Assembly (NCBI GenBank): GCA_032334055.1
Contig: JAUOZS010000001.1
Location: 842,501 to 906,500 of the forward strand
Direction: 5' to 3'
DNA length: 64,000 nucleotides
From: Selenomonadales bacterium 4137-cl
GTDB taxonomy: Bacteria; Bacillota; Negativicutes; Sporomusales; UBA7701
This document shows positions 11,108 through 18,927 of the stretch, piece by piece. The notes below the pieces were generated by a model. That model did no database searches and was not told where the DNA came from. It was given only the letters and a program-made list of their open reading frames with translations. The position numbers and the translations under genes were made by a program. Position 1 is the first letter of the stretch. Each line of letters starts with the position of its first letter.

Positions 11108-12001
11108 CTAATCGCCGCCAGTCGGCGGAGAGTGCAGCTTGTCCAGCAGTTGGGCCATATCGGGGGGCAACGCGCTTGACAGCGATATCCGCTCGCCGCC
11201 GATCGGGTGGGAGAAGGCCAGAGCCGCTGCATGGAGAGCCGGCCTGGCGATGAGGGCGGTGGAGCCTCCGTACAGGTCGTCGCCGAGGATGGGATGCCCG
11301 AGGTGGGCGAGATGGACGCGAATCTGGTGTGTTCGGCCGGTAAGCAGGCGAAGGCGGACAACGCTGTGCGGGCCGGCTGTGGTGACTGTTTCGTAAATGG
11401 TGGCGGCGGTCTTGCCATCCGGGCAAACAGTGCGCTCGATGATGCTGCCTGGCAGACGCCCCACTGGCGCGTCGATCACGCCGGCCGGGGGGAGGGGATG
11501 TCCGGTGACGAGGGCGAGGTAAGAGCGCTCGATGGGCTTGGCGTTTTCCGAAGACAGGAGGTGCTGAACATAAGGGTTCTTGGCGATCAGAATCAGACCC
11601 GACGTATTGCGGTCCAGACGATGCACCGGGTGAAAGGCGCCAGGTTCACCCAGCGTGCGCAAGTGATGGACGATCGCATTGGCCAGCGTGGGTTCCGGTG
11701 TACCGCTCGCCGGATGGACGAGCAGGCCGGCGGGCTTATCCACCACCAGCAGGTGCTCGTCTTCGTAACTGATGGCGAGGGGCAGGGAAAGGGGAGCTAT
11801 AGTGCTCTCGTCAGGCCAGGAGATGGTGATGACATCGCCCGGCGTTACGGCTGTCTGCCAGGGAACGGGCCGCCCGTTAACGCGGATGGCATCCGGGGTG
11901 CGCTTCAGTTTGCGGCGGAGGGTAAGGGAGAAATTGAGACGGCGGAGGAGCTTGCTCAGTTGCGCGGGTTGTTCGCCGCCGGGGAGGGTAAAAGTGAACA
12001 T
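11108..12001 (-). CDS. RluA family RNA pseudouridine synthase
   Basis: A 297-residue enzyme that isomerises uridine to pseudouridine in rRNA or tRNA. An N-terminal S4-like region (residues about 10-60, ending VNGRPVPWQTAVTPGDVI) precedes the catalytic domain with HRLDRNTSG, where D130 is the expected nucleophile, then GRTHQIRVHLAHLGHPILGD. I chose the ATG at 12001, preceded by AAAGGACTGACATC, over a longer in-frame start that adds an unrelated Arg-rich tail. The RluA group contains several RNA specificities (RluA, RluC, RluD) and sequence alone does not decide the target. Confidence 0.92.
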   Translation of the reverse strand: MFTFTLPGGEQPAQLSKLLRRLNFSLTLRRKLKRTPDAIRVNGRPVPWQTAVTPGDVITISWPDESTIAPLSLPLAISYEDEHLLVVDKPAGLLVHPASGTPEPTLANAIVHHLRTLGEPGAFHPVHRLDRNTSGLILIAKNPYVQHLLSSENAKPIERSYLALVTGHPLPPAGVIDAPVGRLPGSIIERTVCPDGKTAATIYETVTTAGPHSVVRLRLLTGRTHQIRVHLAHLGHPILGDDLYGGSTALIARPALHAAALAFSHPIGGERISLSSALPPDMAQLLDKLHSPPTGGD

Positions 12002-12098
12002 GATGTCAGTCCTTTGCGGATGCTTATATTTAGTATTTCGTTTTCCGGCGGCCCGATTCCTGGGTGACGCTGTCAGGAAAGGCCGATCTGAGACGGAC

Positions 12099-12124
12099 AA
12101 AAAAAACCTGCCCTCGCAGGCAGT
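12099..12124 (-). terminator. Terminator after the 155-residue gene
   Basis: On the minus strand CCTGC-GAGG-GCAGG forms a short GC hairpin followed by eight T residues, 5 bp beyond the stop codon at 12129. Confidence 0.8.
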
Positions 12125-12128
12125 GTTT

Positions 12129-12596
12129 TCACAGTATATCCTGGATCAGCGCGATTAGCTCGGCCATATGTTCTCGTTCGGCGGTCATGGATTCTCTGAG
12201 GTAATCGCCCATCGGATGCCCCCGCCATCCATAGACATCGGCAAAGCGGCGGTGCCGGCGGTTCAAAGCTGACAGAATAGGCAGAAGAGGCAGGCGGCTT
12301 CCGTAGTTTTCGGGGCCGGTCTCGGTGCTGTCGCTGTCACGCAGGCTCATGCCGTGCTTGCTCAGGACGGCCGCCATTTGATCGTCATGGAGGGTGATCA
12401 TGTGGAGGACGTCCAGGTAACCGTTCCAGTGGTCAACGGCCATGTCGTCCAGGGTGTCCCGGGCGGTGCCGCTGGCTTGGCCGGCGGCTTCCAGGGCGGT
12501 GCGCAGGAGATCAAGCTGTTCCGAGGCTTCGAGATGCAGGCGCCGAAGATGATCCGCGTCAACCGTCATCGGCCTGCGGTCGCGGTTCTTTTTCAC
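12129..12596 (-). CDS. Hypothetical helical protein
   Basis: A 155-residue soluble protein, rich in charged residues and His, predicted mostly helical from composition (SEQLDLLRTALEAAGQ, DYLRESMTAEREHMAELIALIQ). The GTG start has a very strong GAGGAGGG site 6 bp upstream, and its own terminator follows. I do not recognise the family. The repeated His, Asp and Glu residues in helices (YLDVLHMITLHDDQ, AEREHMAEL) resemble a four-helix bundle of DinB or ferritin-like type, but that is a weak impression only. Confidence 0.75.
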   Translation of the reverse strand: MKKNRDRRPMTVDADHLRRLHLEASEQLDLLRTALEAAGQASGTARDTLDDMAVDHWNGYLDVLHMITLHDDQMAAVLSKHGMSLRDSDSTETGPENYGSRLPLLPILSALNRRHRRFADVYGWRGHPMGDYLRESMTAEREHMAELIALIQDIL

Positions 12597-12675
12597 GGCA
12601 AACCCTCCTCATAAGGGTGGATGGTATATCTTATGCCGCCGCGAAATGGATGTGAAGACAGCGCCCGGGCCGCCT

Positions 12676-13008
12676 TTATTTATATGGGGCGATGAAGCGG
12701 ATCATTTTGATCGGGATATGCATGGACAGGCAGCGATGACGGACATTTACGTTGACGATGACGAAGTCACAGCCTACGTAGCACAGGGTGCCGCAGAAAG
12801 ATTCCCTGCCGCAGAAGCGGGCATCCACCGAAAAGAGCACTTCGTCGCCAAGCAGGCATAGGATGCGGTCTTTGAGGCTCTCGCGATGGAAGTCGTACAT
12901 CTTGTACGCCATGGGCTCGTCGCAGCAGACGTCTTTCATCATGTAGTCGTCGCAGACGGGCTCCATGTTGTCATCGCATTGATACCAGTGCGGATATTTG
13001 CAGTCCAT
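12676..13008 (-). CDS. Cysteine-rich hypothetical protein
   Basis: A 110-residue protein with 11 cysteines. The first 35 residues are rich in C, D, Y and M (MDCKYPHWYQCDDNMEPVCD); the second half alternates Cys with beta-prone stretches (RFCGRESFCGTLCYVGCD, then FVIVNVNVRHRC). There is no signal peptide or membrane segment. AAAGGAGGATAC precedes the ATG. Cysteine-rich proteins of this size are common in spore coats, and this genome sporulates, but I see no motif that proves a coat role. The neighbouring genes give no functional clue. Confidence 0.72.
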   Translation of the reverse strand: MDCKYPHWYQCDDNMEPVCDDYMMKDVCCDEPMAYKMYDFHRESLKDRILCLLGDEVLFSVDARFCGRESFCGTLCYVGCDFVIVNVNVRHRCLSMHIPIKMIRFIAPYK

Positions 13009-13133
13009 AGGCCTTAGTATCCTCCTTTATTTTTTTATGGAGAAATGGTATAATTTTTTTGCTGTCTACCTGCTACATCATATGAGAAGCTGAAACATAA
13101 TGTTACTTTTGTCAACACCCAGGAGGTGGGGGA

Positions 13134-14030
13134 TTGCTGCGTTTTTTACTACATACCGAGAGAGGCGTTCTCATATTACTGACTTTGACTGCCGTAATGT
13201 GGGGTGGTAACGCGGTGACCGCCAAGTACGTCGTGGGCGAACTGCCGCCGGTTACCACCGCTTTTTTTCGTTTTGCCTGGGTAAGCGCCATTTTGCTGAC
13301 ACTTGCCTGGCGTGTCGAAGGGGCCAAGTGTTTGCCTGAACGGCGGCAGTTGCCGGGGATCCTGGCTATGGCCGCCACCGGCATTTTTGGGCATAATTTC
13401 CTCGTTTATAGCGGAGTCAAGCTGTCGACCGCCACCAACATGAGCCTGTTTGCCGCCGTCAATCCGGTCATCACCGCCTGCCTGGCCGCCGTATTTTTGC
13501 ACGAGCGGCTCACGGGACGGCAGATGCTGGGAGTGGCGCTATCCCTGATGGGGGTGGTGACGGTAATCACCAGAGGCGATGCAAGCGTGCTTACGGGGCT
13601 GAGTTTCAACTTCGGCGACATTCTCCTGGCTGCCGCTCCGGTCGCGTGGGCGGTGTATTCAGTTGTCGGCCGGCGCGTTATGAGGGGGATGTCGGCGCTG
13701 GCGGCGACAGCGTGGGCAAGCCTGGCAGGGACGGCATTGCTGCTAGCGGCCGCCCTGTGGGAGGGATTCGACGGCGCGATCGCCCTGAGCACTGTGGGCT
13801 GGGCCGGTATGACGTATATGATCATCGGCAGCGGCGTTATCGCCTTCTATTGGTGGAACCAGGGAGTAACGGTCGTCGGGCCTAGCCGGGCGGCAATCTT
13901 CATGAACTTAATACCCTTGTCCGGCATGTTCTTAGCGGCCGTGCTGCTGCACGAATCAATCTCCGCCGAGCAGGCGGCAGGGGCGGCGATGATAATAGGC
14001 GGCGTCTGGCTGACAACGCAAAGACCTTAG
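13134..14030 (+). CDS. EamA/DMT family transporter
   Basis: A 298-residue membrane protein with about ten hydrophobic segments arranged as two EamA repeats of five helices. Family features include TAVMWGGNAVTAKYVVGELPP near the N-terminus, FFRFAWVSAILL, and the second-repeat start SFNFGDILLAAAPVAWAVYSVVG cut here by a charged loop. Members export metabolites such as amino acids or nucleosides; the substrate cannot be read from sequence. The TTG start is set by CCAGGAGGTGGGGGA immediately upstream. It appears to be a single-gene unit. Confidence 0.9.
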   Translation: MLRFLLHTERGVLILLTLTAVMWGGNAVTAKYVVGELPPVTTAFFRFAWVSAILLTLAWRVEGAKCLPERRQLPGILAMAATGIFGHNFLVYSGVKLSTATNMSLFAAVNPVITACLAAVFLHERLTGRQMLGVALSLMGVVTVITRGDASVLTGLSFNFGDILLAAAPVAWAVYSVVGRRVMRGMSALAATAWASLAGTALLLAAALWEGFDGAIALSTVGWAGMTYMIIGSGVIAFYWWNQGVTVVGPSRAAIFMNLIPLSGMFLAAVLLHESISAEQAAGAAMIIGGVWLTTQRP

Positions 14031-14111
14031 CGCATCTACATTTAAGGCTGCGAGCAGGATATTGCGCATTTAGTCCCGAAATATTAATCACACGCCATTA
14101 GGGAGGATGCC

Positions 14112-14375
14112 ATGTCTCCTTCGATTGTGACTTTCTGGGGCGCGTTGCTTGGCTGGTTCCTCATGCCGCGAATCAGAAAAAAAAACCGGAGCATTCGCGC
14201 GTTTAGGCCTATCTGGGCATATGCCTGCGCGATAATAATCGCGTTAGCGGTGATGTATTTGTTCGAATACCACCGCAAAGCATGGCTGTTTGTTTTTGGA
14301 ATGGCCGTTCAGCTCATGGTGTTTGCTTCCGTGGCCTGGTTACGCCGGCCGGCGGCCAAAGACGGCCGTAAATAG
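14112..14375 (+). CDS. Small membrane protein, 87 residues
   Basis: Two or three hydrophobic helices: residues about 3-19, 33-52 and 57-76, separated by a basic loop (PRIRKKNRSIRAFRP) and ending in a basic tail. The ATG is preceded by AGGGAGGATGCC. It lies 21 bp before a second small membrane gene of similar design and is probably cotranscribed with it. Function unknown. Confidence 0.75.
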   Translation: MSPSIVTFWGALLGWFLMPRIRKKNRSIRAFRPIWAYACAIIIALAVMYLFEYHRKAWLFVFGMAVQLMVFASVAWLRRPAAKDGRK

Positions 14376-14396
14376 TAGGCCTGTCGGGAGGATAGT

Positions 14397-14648
14397 ATGG
14401 AAATCGGTCAAAACGTATATATTGTGTTGTGTGGCTTTCTGGTATGGCTGATAATCGCCCCACGCCTTAGTGCGGAACGATACGGTGATTGGTTCCTCGC
14501 CTATATGGCCGCCTTATTGCTCAGTCTGATAGCCAGTGCCGAAATAATGATGGTAAAGCCGGTAGCTTTCTTTTTTACCGTGGGCGGCGTTTTTGCCTTT
14601 TGCTATGTACTGGCCCGTTCGCTAGTGATGGTCAGAATCAGAAAATGA
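14397..14648 (+). CDS. Small membrane protein, 83 residues
   Basis: Three hydrophobic helices (about residues 6-22, 31-50 and 54-75) with short polar ends and a basic C-terminus MVRIRK. GGGAGGATAGT precedes the ATG. Together with the gene just upstream it forms a two-gene unit of small integral membrane proteins. I do not recognise either; the shared size suggests an ancient duplication or a pair working together, but visible identity is low. Confidence 0.75.
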   Translation: MEIGQNVYIVLCGFLVWLIIAPRLSAERYGDWFLAYMAALLLSLIASAEIMMVKPVAFFFTVGGVFAFCYVLARSLVMVRIRK

Positions 14649-14681
14649 AACCGGCGGGCGTAATGCACAGCCGGTTTCATT
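14644..14681 (+). terminator. Probable terminator of small membrane gene pair
   Basis: AATGAAACCGGC pairs perfectly with GCCGGTTTCATT across a 14-nt loop, overlapping the stop of the upstream gene. No clean T-tract follows, so termination strength is uncertain. Confidence 0.55.
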
Positions 14682-14780
14682 ATGAATAGAAAAATAATTA
14701 AAAAATAATAATTATCAAGAAGGAATTTTTGAGTTGAATGAGTAATACTATTAATAACACAAAAATAAGGAGGGTCTTAA

Positions 14781-15173
14781 ATGAAAATTGCCGATGTCGT
14801 TCAAAGCGCCGACTGGAAAACCGAGAAGCACGTTCCGGTAATCGAGGCTCCGGACAGTGCGAAAGCAGGGGAGAAACTGGCTATCCAGGTATCGGTGGGC
14901 AAAGAGATAGCCCATCCCAACACGACCGAGCACCATATTCGCTGGATCAAGCTCTATTTCAAGCCCGAGGGCGGCAAATTCGCGTATGACCTTGGCGGCT
15001 ACGACTTCTCCGCCCACGGGGAGTCGGTGGAGGGAGCCAACAAAGGACCAGCCTACAGTGAACCCCAGGCAACCGTGGCTGTAAAGCTGAACGTATCCGG
15101 GACTCTTATCGCCGAGGCTTACTGCAATATCCACGGATTATGGGAAAGCTCCAAAGAAATAAAGATCGTGTGA
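14781..15173 (+). CDS. Superoxide reductase (neelaredoxin type)
   Basis: A 130-residue non-haem iron enzyme that reduces superoxide to hydrogen peroxide without making oxygen, typical of anaerobes. Seen: E15-K16-H17 in EKHVPVIE, H45 in HPNTTEHHIRWI with H51, and C115 with H118 in YCNIHGLW; together these are the expected four His and one Cys ligands of the catalytic iron plus the substrate-guiding Lys. The N-terminal desulforedoxin domain with its second iron is absent, so this is a one-iron enzyme. A strong AGGAGGG site precedes the ATG. It complements the cytochrome bd genes nearby in oxygen defence. Confidence 0.95.
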   Translation: MKIADVVQSADWKTEKHVPVIEAPDSAKAGEKLAIQVSVGKEIAHPNTTEHHIRWIKLYFKPEGGKFAYDLGGYDFSAHGESVEGANKGPAYSEPQATVAVKLNVSGTLIAEAYCNIHGLWESSKEIKIV

Positions 15174-15178
15174 TGTGC

Positions 15179-15207
15179 AACCCGGCCGAGGCCGGGTTTG
15201 CCTTTTT
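15179..15207 (+). terminator. Terminator of superoxide reductase gene
   Basis: AACCCGGCC-GA-GGCCGGGTT hairpin followed by TGCCTTTTTG, five bases after the stop codon. Confidence 0.88.
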
Positions 15208-15316
15208 GTAAGCCGTATCTATAGCCGCAATATTCTGAATGTGCATTACCAGGAGGAAATTGTACGTGCTTGAAGAATAATAACTCCTATTGTGCAGCAG
15301 AAGGAAGGTAATGGAT

Positions 15317-16552
15317 ATGGCGCTAATCGTTAAAAAATTCGGCGGTAGTTCGGTAGCGACGACAGAGAAGATAATGGCTGTGGCTCGGCGCGTCCTGGCC
15401 GATAAAAAACCTGAAGACAAAGTGGTCGTTGTAGTTTCGGCTATGGGCGACACTACCGACGACCTGATTCAGCTGGCTAAAGGGGTGACAGATAAGCCCT
15501 ATGGCCGGGAAATGGACATGCTGCTGGCGACGGGAGAGCAGGTATCCATCGCCATCCTGGCAATGGCTTTCGCATCCCTGGGCCAGCCGTCAGTTTCGCT
15601 TACCGGCTGCCAGGCCGGCATTGACACGAACAACGCCTTTAACAAAGGGAAAATCAAGGCGGTTAAACCGGACCGGGTATTGGCGGAACTGGCGGCGGGC
15701 AAAATTGTCGTAGTTGCAGGTTTCCAGGGAGTGACAGCCGACGGCGACATCACGACCCTGGGGCGGGGAGGCTCGGATACCACCGCCGTGGCTCTGGCCG
15801 GCGCCATGCAGGCTGACGTCTGCGAGATTTTCACCGATGTCGACGGCGTCTACTCCGCCGACCCCAGGGTAGTAAAAACCGCCCGGCGGATGAAAGAAAT
15901 CACCTACAACGAAATGCTGGAAATGGCCAGGCTGGGAGCGGTGGTCATGCAGCCGCGCTCGGTCGAGATGGGCAAGCACTACGGGGTGCCGATTCATGTC
16001 CGTTCGACCTTCAGTCGCGAGCCGGGTACTATAATCAGGGAGGTATACACAGTGGAAGAAAAAGAGTTCATCATCAGGGGAGTAACTCACGACTCCAATG
16101 TCGCCAAGGTGGCCATCCTGGGAGTGCCGGACCGTCCGGGTATCGCCTATAAGGTTTTCTCCGCCCTGGCTCAGGCCAATATCGACGTTGACATGATCGT
16201 CCAGAGTATCCGTAACGCCGACAAAAATATCAACGACATCGTTTTCACCATTGCCCAGCCGGACCTGCCGATGGCCAGGCAAATAATCGAGGAGGTGGGG
16301 AAAACGATCGGCGTTCTTGGCGTGGTTGTTGACGAGAATGTCGCCAAGGTATCGGTGGTGGGAGCCGGCATGTACGGCAGCCCCGGCATCGCCGCGGCAA
16401 TGTTTGGCGCATTGTCCGACGCCGGCGTTAACATCGAAGTCATCAGCACATCGGAAATCAGCATTTCCTGCCTGATTCAGGCCGACAAGGTCAAAGAAGC
16501 GGTTGGCGCCATCCACGCCCGTTTTTTTAAGGACGAGAACAACGCCAAATAA
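15317..16552 (+). CDS. lysC: Aspartate kinase
   Basis: A 411-residue enzyme phosphorylating aspartate, the first step to lysine, threonine, methionine and diaminopimelate (also dipicolinate for spores). The kinase domain starts VKKFGGSSVA and has TLGRGGSDTTAVALA near residue 150 and FTDVDGVYSADPR near 180; two C-terminal ACT domains (around 265-340 and 345-405) provide allosteric feedback. I placed the start at 15317, 8 bp after AGGAAGG; ATG at 15311 is too close to that site and the TTG at 15290 lacks one. No lysine riboswitch fits in the short leader. A terminator follows, so the gene appears monocistronic. Confidence 0.95.
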   Translation: MALIVKKFGGSSVATTEKIMAVARRVLADKKPEDKVVVVVSAMGDTTDDLIQLAKGVTDKPYGREMDMLLATGEQVSIAILAMAFASLGQPSVSLTGCQAGIDTNNAFNKGKIKAVKPDRVLAELAAGKIVVVAGFQGVTADGDITTLGRGGSDTTAVALAGAMQADVCEIFTDVDGVYSADPRVVKTARRMKEITYNEMLEMARLGAVVMQPRSVEMGKHYGVPIHVRSTFSREPGTIIREVYTVEEKEFIIRGVTHDSNVAKVAILGVPDRPGIAYKVFSALAQANIDVDMIVQSIRNADKNINDIVFTIAQPDLPMARQIIEEVGKTIGVLGVVVDENVAKVSVVGAGMYGSPGIAAAMFGALSDAGVNIEVISTSEISISCLIQADKVKEAVGAIHARFFKDENNAK

Positions 16553-16568
16553 TTCGCCTGGTATAGCA

Positions 16569-16596
16569 AGAGCGCCGCAAGGCGCTCTCTTTTTGC
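16569..16596 (+). terminator. lysC: Terminator of aspartate kinase gene
   Basis: GAGCGCC-GCAA-GGCGCTC hairpin followed by TCTTTTTG, about 17 bp after the stop codon. Confidence 0.9.
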
Positions 16597-16738
16597 CCGA
16601 ATATTTATGTTATGTAAAATATAATGATGATGCTATCACTTGTTATTGCGTTATATGGCAGTAATTACATAATAGATATAGTTCTATCTGTGAAGGAATT
16701 ATGTAAACGACATAGAATTATGCTAAATATAAAAGGCT

Positions 16739-16944
16739 TATAATCGCCACCGACGCGAGAAAGAGACAGCAGGGTGACTGCTCAGTCTGCGGAGGATAGG
16801 CGTTATAGGATAACCGGCTCACTCGGGGAGTCTGACAGTGAGGAAACGTGGATACTCACTCTGGGCTCTTCAGGGAAGCAGCGGGTTATGTAGATGGTAA
16901 CACGGACAAATCACCCGCAAAAAAAACTGAGGAGGCACAAAAAC
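16739..16944 (+). promoter_or_regulatory. Promoter and long structured leader of porin gene
   Basis: The 350-bp gap before the porin gene is AT-rich to about 16740, then changes abruptly to a GC-balanced stretch of about 200 nt. TATAAT at 16739-16744 is a perfect -10, although its -35 is weak; a second candidate upstream is TTGCGT-N16-CATAAT. The leader carries several stems: AGCAG/CTGCT (16768-16782), GTGAG/CTCAC (16838-16859), GCGGGT/ACCCGC (16881-16918), and possibly CGCC/GGCG closing 16745-16802. The last stem ends just before the A-rich stretch with the Shine-Dalgarno site. I do not match it to a known riboswitch class. A stabilising or regulated 5' UTR is likely. Confidence 0.6.
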
Positions 16945-17841
16945 GTGAAAAAGAGACTGCTTTCGGCTGCTATCATGGCTGCACTCACTATTTCGACCGC
17001 TACCGCTTTTGCCGCTCCCGTGATCACCGGCGACGCTCAGACCATGATTCAGTCCACCAAAGAACGCGGTGACTACTCTGACGCCCGTATCCGTCTGAAC
17101 TTCGACTTCGACATGGGTGAAGGCATGTACGCCCACGCCCGCCTTATGGGTATCGACCAGCAAATGCAAGGCACCGGCCTGAACTATGCCGAAGCCGGCA
17201 CCGGCTCAAAAGGTTCGGAAGTCAATATGGAGCAGATGTATATCGGCTCAAAGATCGGCCAAGTTGACGCAAAAATCGGTCGTCAGCCGGTTGCCGTTGG
17301 CCAGGGCATGCTCGCCGACGTCAATGGCATCCAGGGTATCTCGGTGAGCGGCAAAGCGGGCGACTTCAACCTCTACGGCTTCGGTGGCCGCTCCGTGAAA
17401 GACGATGTTCTCGCCGCCAGCATCGACACCAAGGTGCAAGCAGTCGACATGGGCGCCGGCTACCTGAAACGCGAAGACAACAAGTACTGGTCCGTTAACG
17501 CCGGCGGCAAGATCGCCGAAAACGTGGGTCTGACCGGCGTCTATATGAAGAACAACACCGCCAAGGCTGACGGCTACATGATTAAAGCCACCGTCGGCGA
17601 AGCGGCCAACAAAGGCGACTTCAGCTACGCGGTATCCTTCCGCGATATCGAGAACAACGCGGTTGACGCCGACTGGGTTACCAACGGTGCATTCGCCGAT
17701 TCCAAGGGCGTTCGTCTCGAAGCCAAGTACAAGCCGACCAACAACGCTACTCTGTGGGTATACCAGGACATCACCAAGCAATCCAGCAACCCGTCCTACA
17801 AACCGAACCAGTTCCGCGCCGAACTCGACTTCAACTTCTAG
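16945..17841 (+). CDS. Putative outer-membrane porin
   Basis: A 298-residue secreted protein. Residues 1-23 form a clear signal peptide (KKR, then an Ala-rich core, cleavage likely after TAFA). The mature part is Gly, Asp and Asn rich with repeated alternating strands (ARIRLNFDFDMGEGMYAHAR, DAKIGRQPVAVGQGMLADV) and ends in FRAELDFNF; a terminal aromatic residue is the beta-barrel insertion signal. This architecture matches the putative porins of diderm Firmicutes (Negativicutes). The GTG start follows CTGAGGAGGCAC. Regular codon use and a long leader suggest high expression. Pore specificity is unknown. Confidence 0.85.
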   Translation: MKKRLLSAAIMAALTISTATAFAAPVITGDAQTMIQSTKERGDYSDARIRLNFDFDMGEGMYAHARLMGIDQQMQGTGLNYAEAGTGSKGSEVNMEQMYIGSKIGQVDAKIGRQPVAVGQGMLADVNGIQGISVSGKAGDFNLYGFGGRSVKDDVLAASIDTKVQAVDMGAGYLKREDNKYWSVNAGGKIAENVGLTGVYMKNNTAKADGYMIKATVGEAANKGDFSYAVSFRDIENNAVDADWVTNGAFADSKGVRLEAKYKPTNNATLWVYQDITKQSSNPSYKPNQFRAELDFNF

Positions 17842-17851
17842 AACAATTGCC

Positions 17852-17880
17852 AAAGCGGCCCTTAACGGGCCGCTTTTTCC
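17852..17880 (+). terminator. Terminator of porin gene
   Basis: AAAGCGGCCC-TTAAC-GGGCCGCTTT perfect hairpin followed by TTCC, 10 bp after the stop codon. Confidence 0.88.
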
Positions 17881-17897
17881 TGCCCATTTTTTTCAAT

Positions 17898-17926
17898 GTA
17901 TGCGGCGGCTCTTTTCAGCCATTCTA
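17898..17926 (+). promoter_or_regulatory. Sigma-G-type promoter of spore protein gene
   Basis: GTATG (17898-17902) matches the sigma-G -35 consensus (GNATR) and CATTCTA (17920-17926) matches the -10 consensus (CATNNTA), with 17 bp between. It lies 40 bp before an alpha/beta-type spore protein gene, the classic forespore sigma-G target. Confidence 0.75.
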
Positions 17927-17966
17927 TAAATGGGTACCCAAAATACGCAAAGGGAGGTTTTGCTTA

Positions 17967-18245
17967 ATGTCGAGGAGTCGGAAACCCGTAAATCCCCAGG
18001 CGCAGAAAGCTCTCGACCAGCTGAAGGTGGAAACCGCTGCCGAACTCGGCTTGCAGAATTACCAGAACACCTACAAGGGTGCCCTTACTTCGGCGGATAA
18101 CGGCCGCGTCGGCGGCCACATGGTCCGCAAGATGATCGAGTCTCAGGAGAACAAATTGGGCGGCAGTGCGGGCAGCTTCGGACAAAGCGGCCAGCAGGGC
18201 AAGACCACGCAGACGCTGACCAGCAAGAACAACATTGGCAGCTGA
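17967..18245 (+). CDS. Small acid-soluble spore protein, alpha/beta type
   Basis: A 92-residue DNA-binding protein that coats and protects the spore chromosome. The family core is plain: ETAAELGL (the GPR protease cleavage region), then NGRVGGHMVRKMIESQE matching the conserved second helix. N- and C-terminal tails are rich in Gln, Ser, Gly and Asn. AAAGGGAGG precedes the ATG; the open frame continues upstream but lacks a start signal there. The sigma-G promoter just upstream places expression in the forespore. This gene is direct evidence that the organism forms endospores. Confidence 0.95.
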   Translation: MSRSRKPVNPQAQKALDQLKVETAAELGLQNYQNTYKGALTSADNGRVGGHMVRKMIESQENKLGGSAGSFGQSGQQGKTTQTLTSKNNIGS

Positions 18246-18256
18246 CGAGGATTGAA

Positions 18257-18284
18257 GGGCAGGCCGCAAGGCCTGCTTTCCATT
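18257..18284 (+). terminator. Terminator of spore protein gene
   Basis: GCAGGCC-GCA-AGGCCTGC hairpin followed by TTTCCATTTT, 14 bp after the stop codon. Confidence 0.8.
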
Positions 18285-18384
18285 TTGAAAGGGCATCACT
18301 TTTCGCGGATGTTTGCGCCGGGAGACAGGAAAATAGCGCCAGATAAAGAAATGAAACAGTATGCACATCTGTAGGAGGGATAAG

Positions 18385-18858
18385 ATGCCAAAAAAATGGC
18401 TAACCGAAAGCGAGGCGTTCGGCTATCTCGCGGCGAGGACGGAAGGAAGGCTGGCTACGTGCGACGCCGATGGACAGCCTTACATAACGCCCCTCAACTA
18501 TGTTTTCCATCGTGGCAATATCTATTTTCACTGCGCTCCTCAGGGGCATAAGCTTGACAACATTGCCGCCAATAACCGCGTCTGCTTTGAAGTGAGCCAG
18601 TCCGACAAGCTGGTGTTTAACGAGAAGGCCTGCGGTTGTTCGACCCGCTACACCTCGGTGGTCGTTTTCGGGAAAGCCCGTATCGTCAACGATACCGCGG
18701 AAAAGATTGACGCGCTCAACACGTTGACCGCGCGTTTCGCCGCCGGACGCCCGTTCGCGGCTGTGGACGCCGCGATGGTCAACGGCTGTGTCGTAGTTGC
18801 CGTAAGCGTGGAGAAGATCAGCGGCAAGAAAAACGTCGATCCGGATGCGGCGCCTTAA
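18385..18858 (+). CDS. Pyridoxamine 5'-phosphate oxidase-like flavoprotein
   Basis: A 157-residue protein of the FMN-binding split-barrel fold. The N-terminal pattern GRLATCDADGQPYITPLNYVF, the strand IYFHCAPQGHKLDNI and VCFEVS are typical of the NimA-like subgroup (nitroimidazole-resistance and related reductases). FMN or another flavin is the expected cofactor; the physiological substrate is unknown. TAGGAGGG precedes the ATG at 18385; an upstream in-frame ATG at 18361 has no such site. It is unlikely to be true PdxH, which is longer and carries different catalytic residues. Confidence 0.88.
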   Translation: MPKKWLTESEAFGYLAARTEGRLATCDADGQPYITPLNYVFHRGNIYFHCAPQGHKLDNIAANNRVCFEVSQSDKLVFNEKACGCSTRYTSVVVFGKARIVNDTAEKIDALNTLTARFAAGRPFAAVDAAMVNGCVVVAVSVEKISGKKNVDPDAAP

Positions 18859-18927
18859 GAAGGCGGTAATAGGAAATTTCTTCATGGTTACACTAACTAA
18901 GAATCAGGCAAAAAGGGGTGGCGCCGA

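Noticed and set aside
14690-14780. PerR-box-like AT-rich sequence before superoxide reductase
   Set aside because: TAATAATTAT is only a partial match in a generally AT-rich stretch; not distinguishable from background.
15251-15288. Four-codon leader peptide upstream of lysC after a strong AGGAGG
   Set aside because: Too short to judge, contains no run of regulatory codons such as Lys, Thr or Met, and no attenuator hairpin follows; the AGGAG/CTCCT pairing is weak.
15208-15316. Lysine riboswitch upstream of aspartate kinase
   Set aside because: The leader of about 110 nt is too short and shows none of the conserved lysine riboswitch elements.
15590-16516. Open frame antisense to aspartate kinase
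   Set aside because: Shadow of codon bias in a conserved gene; composition abnormal and no start signals.
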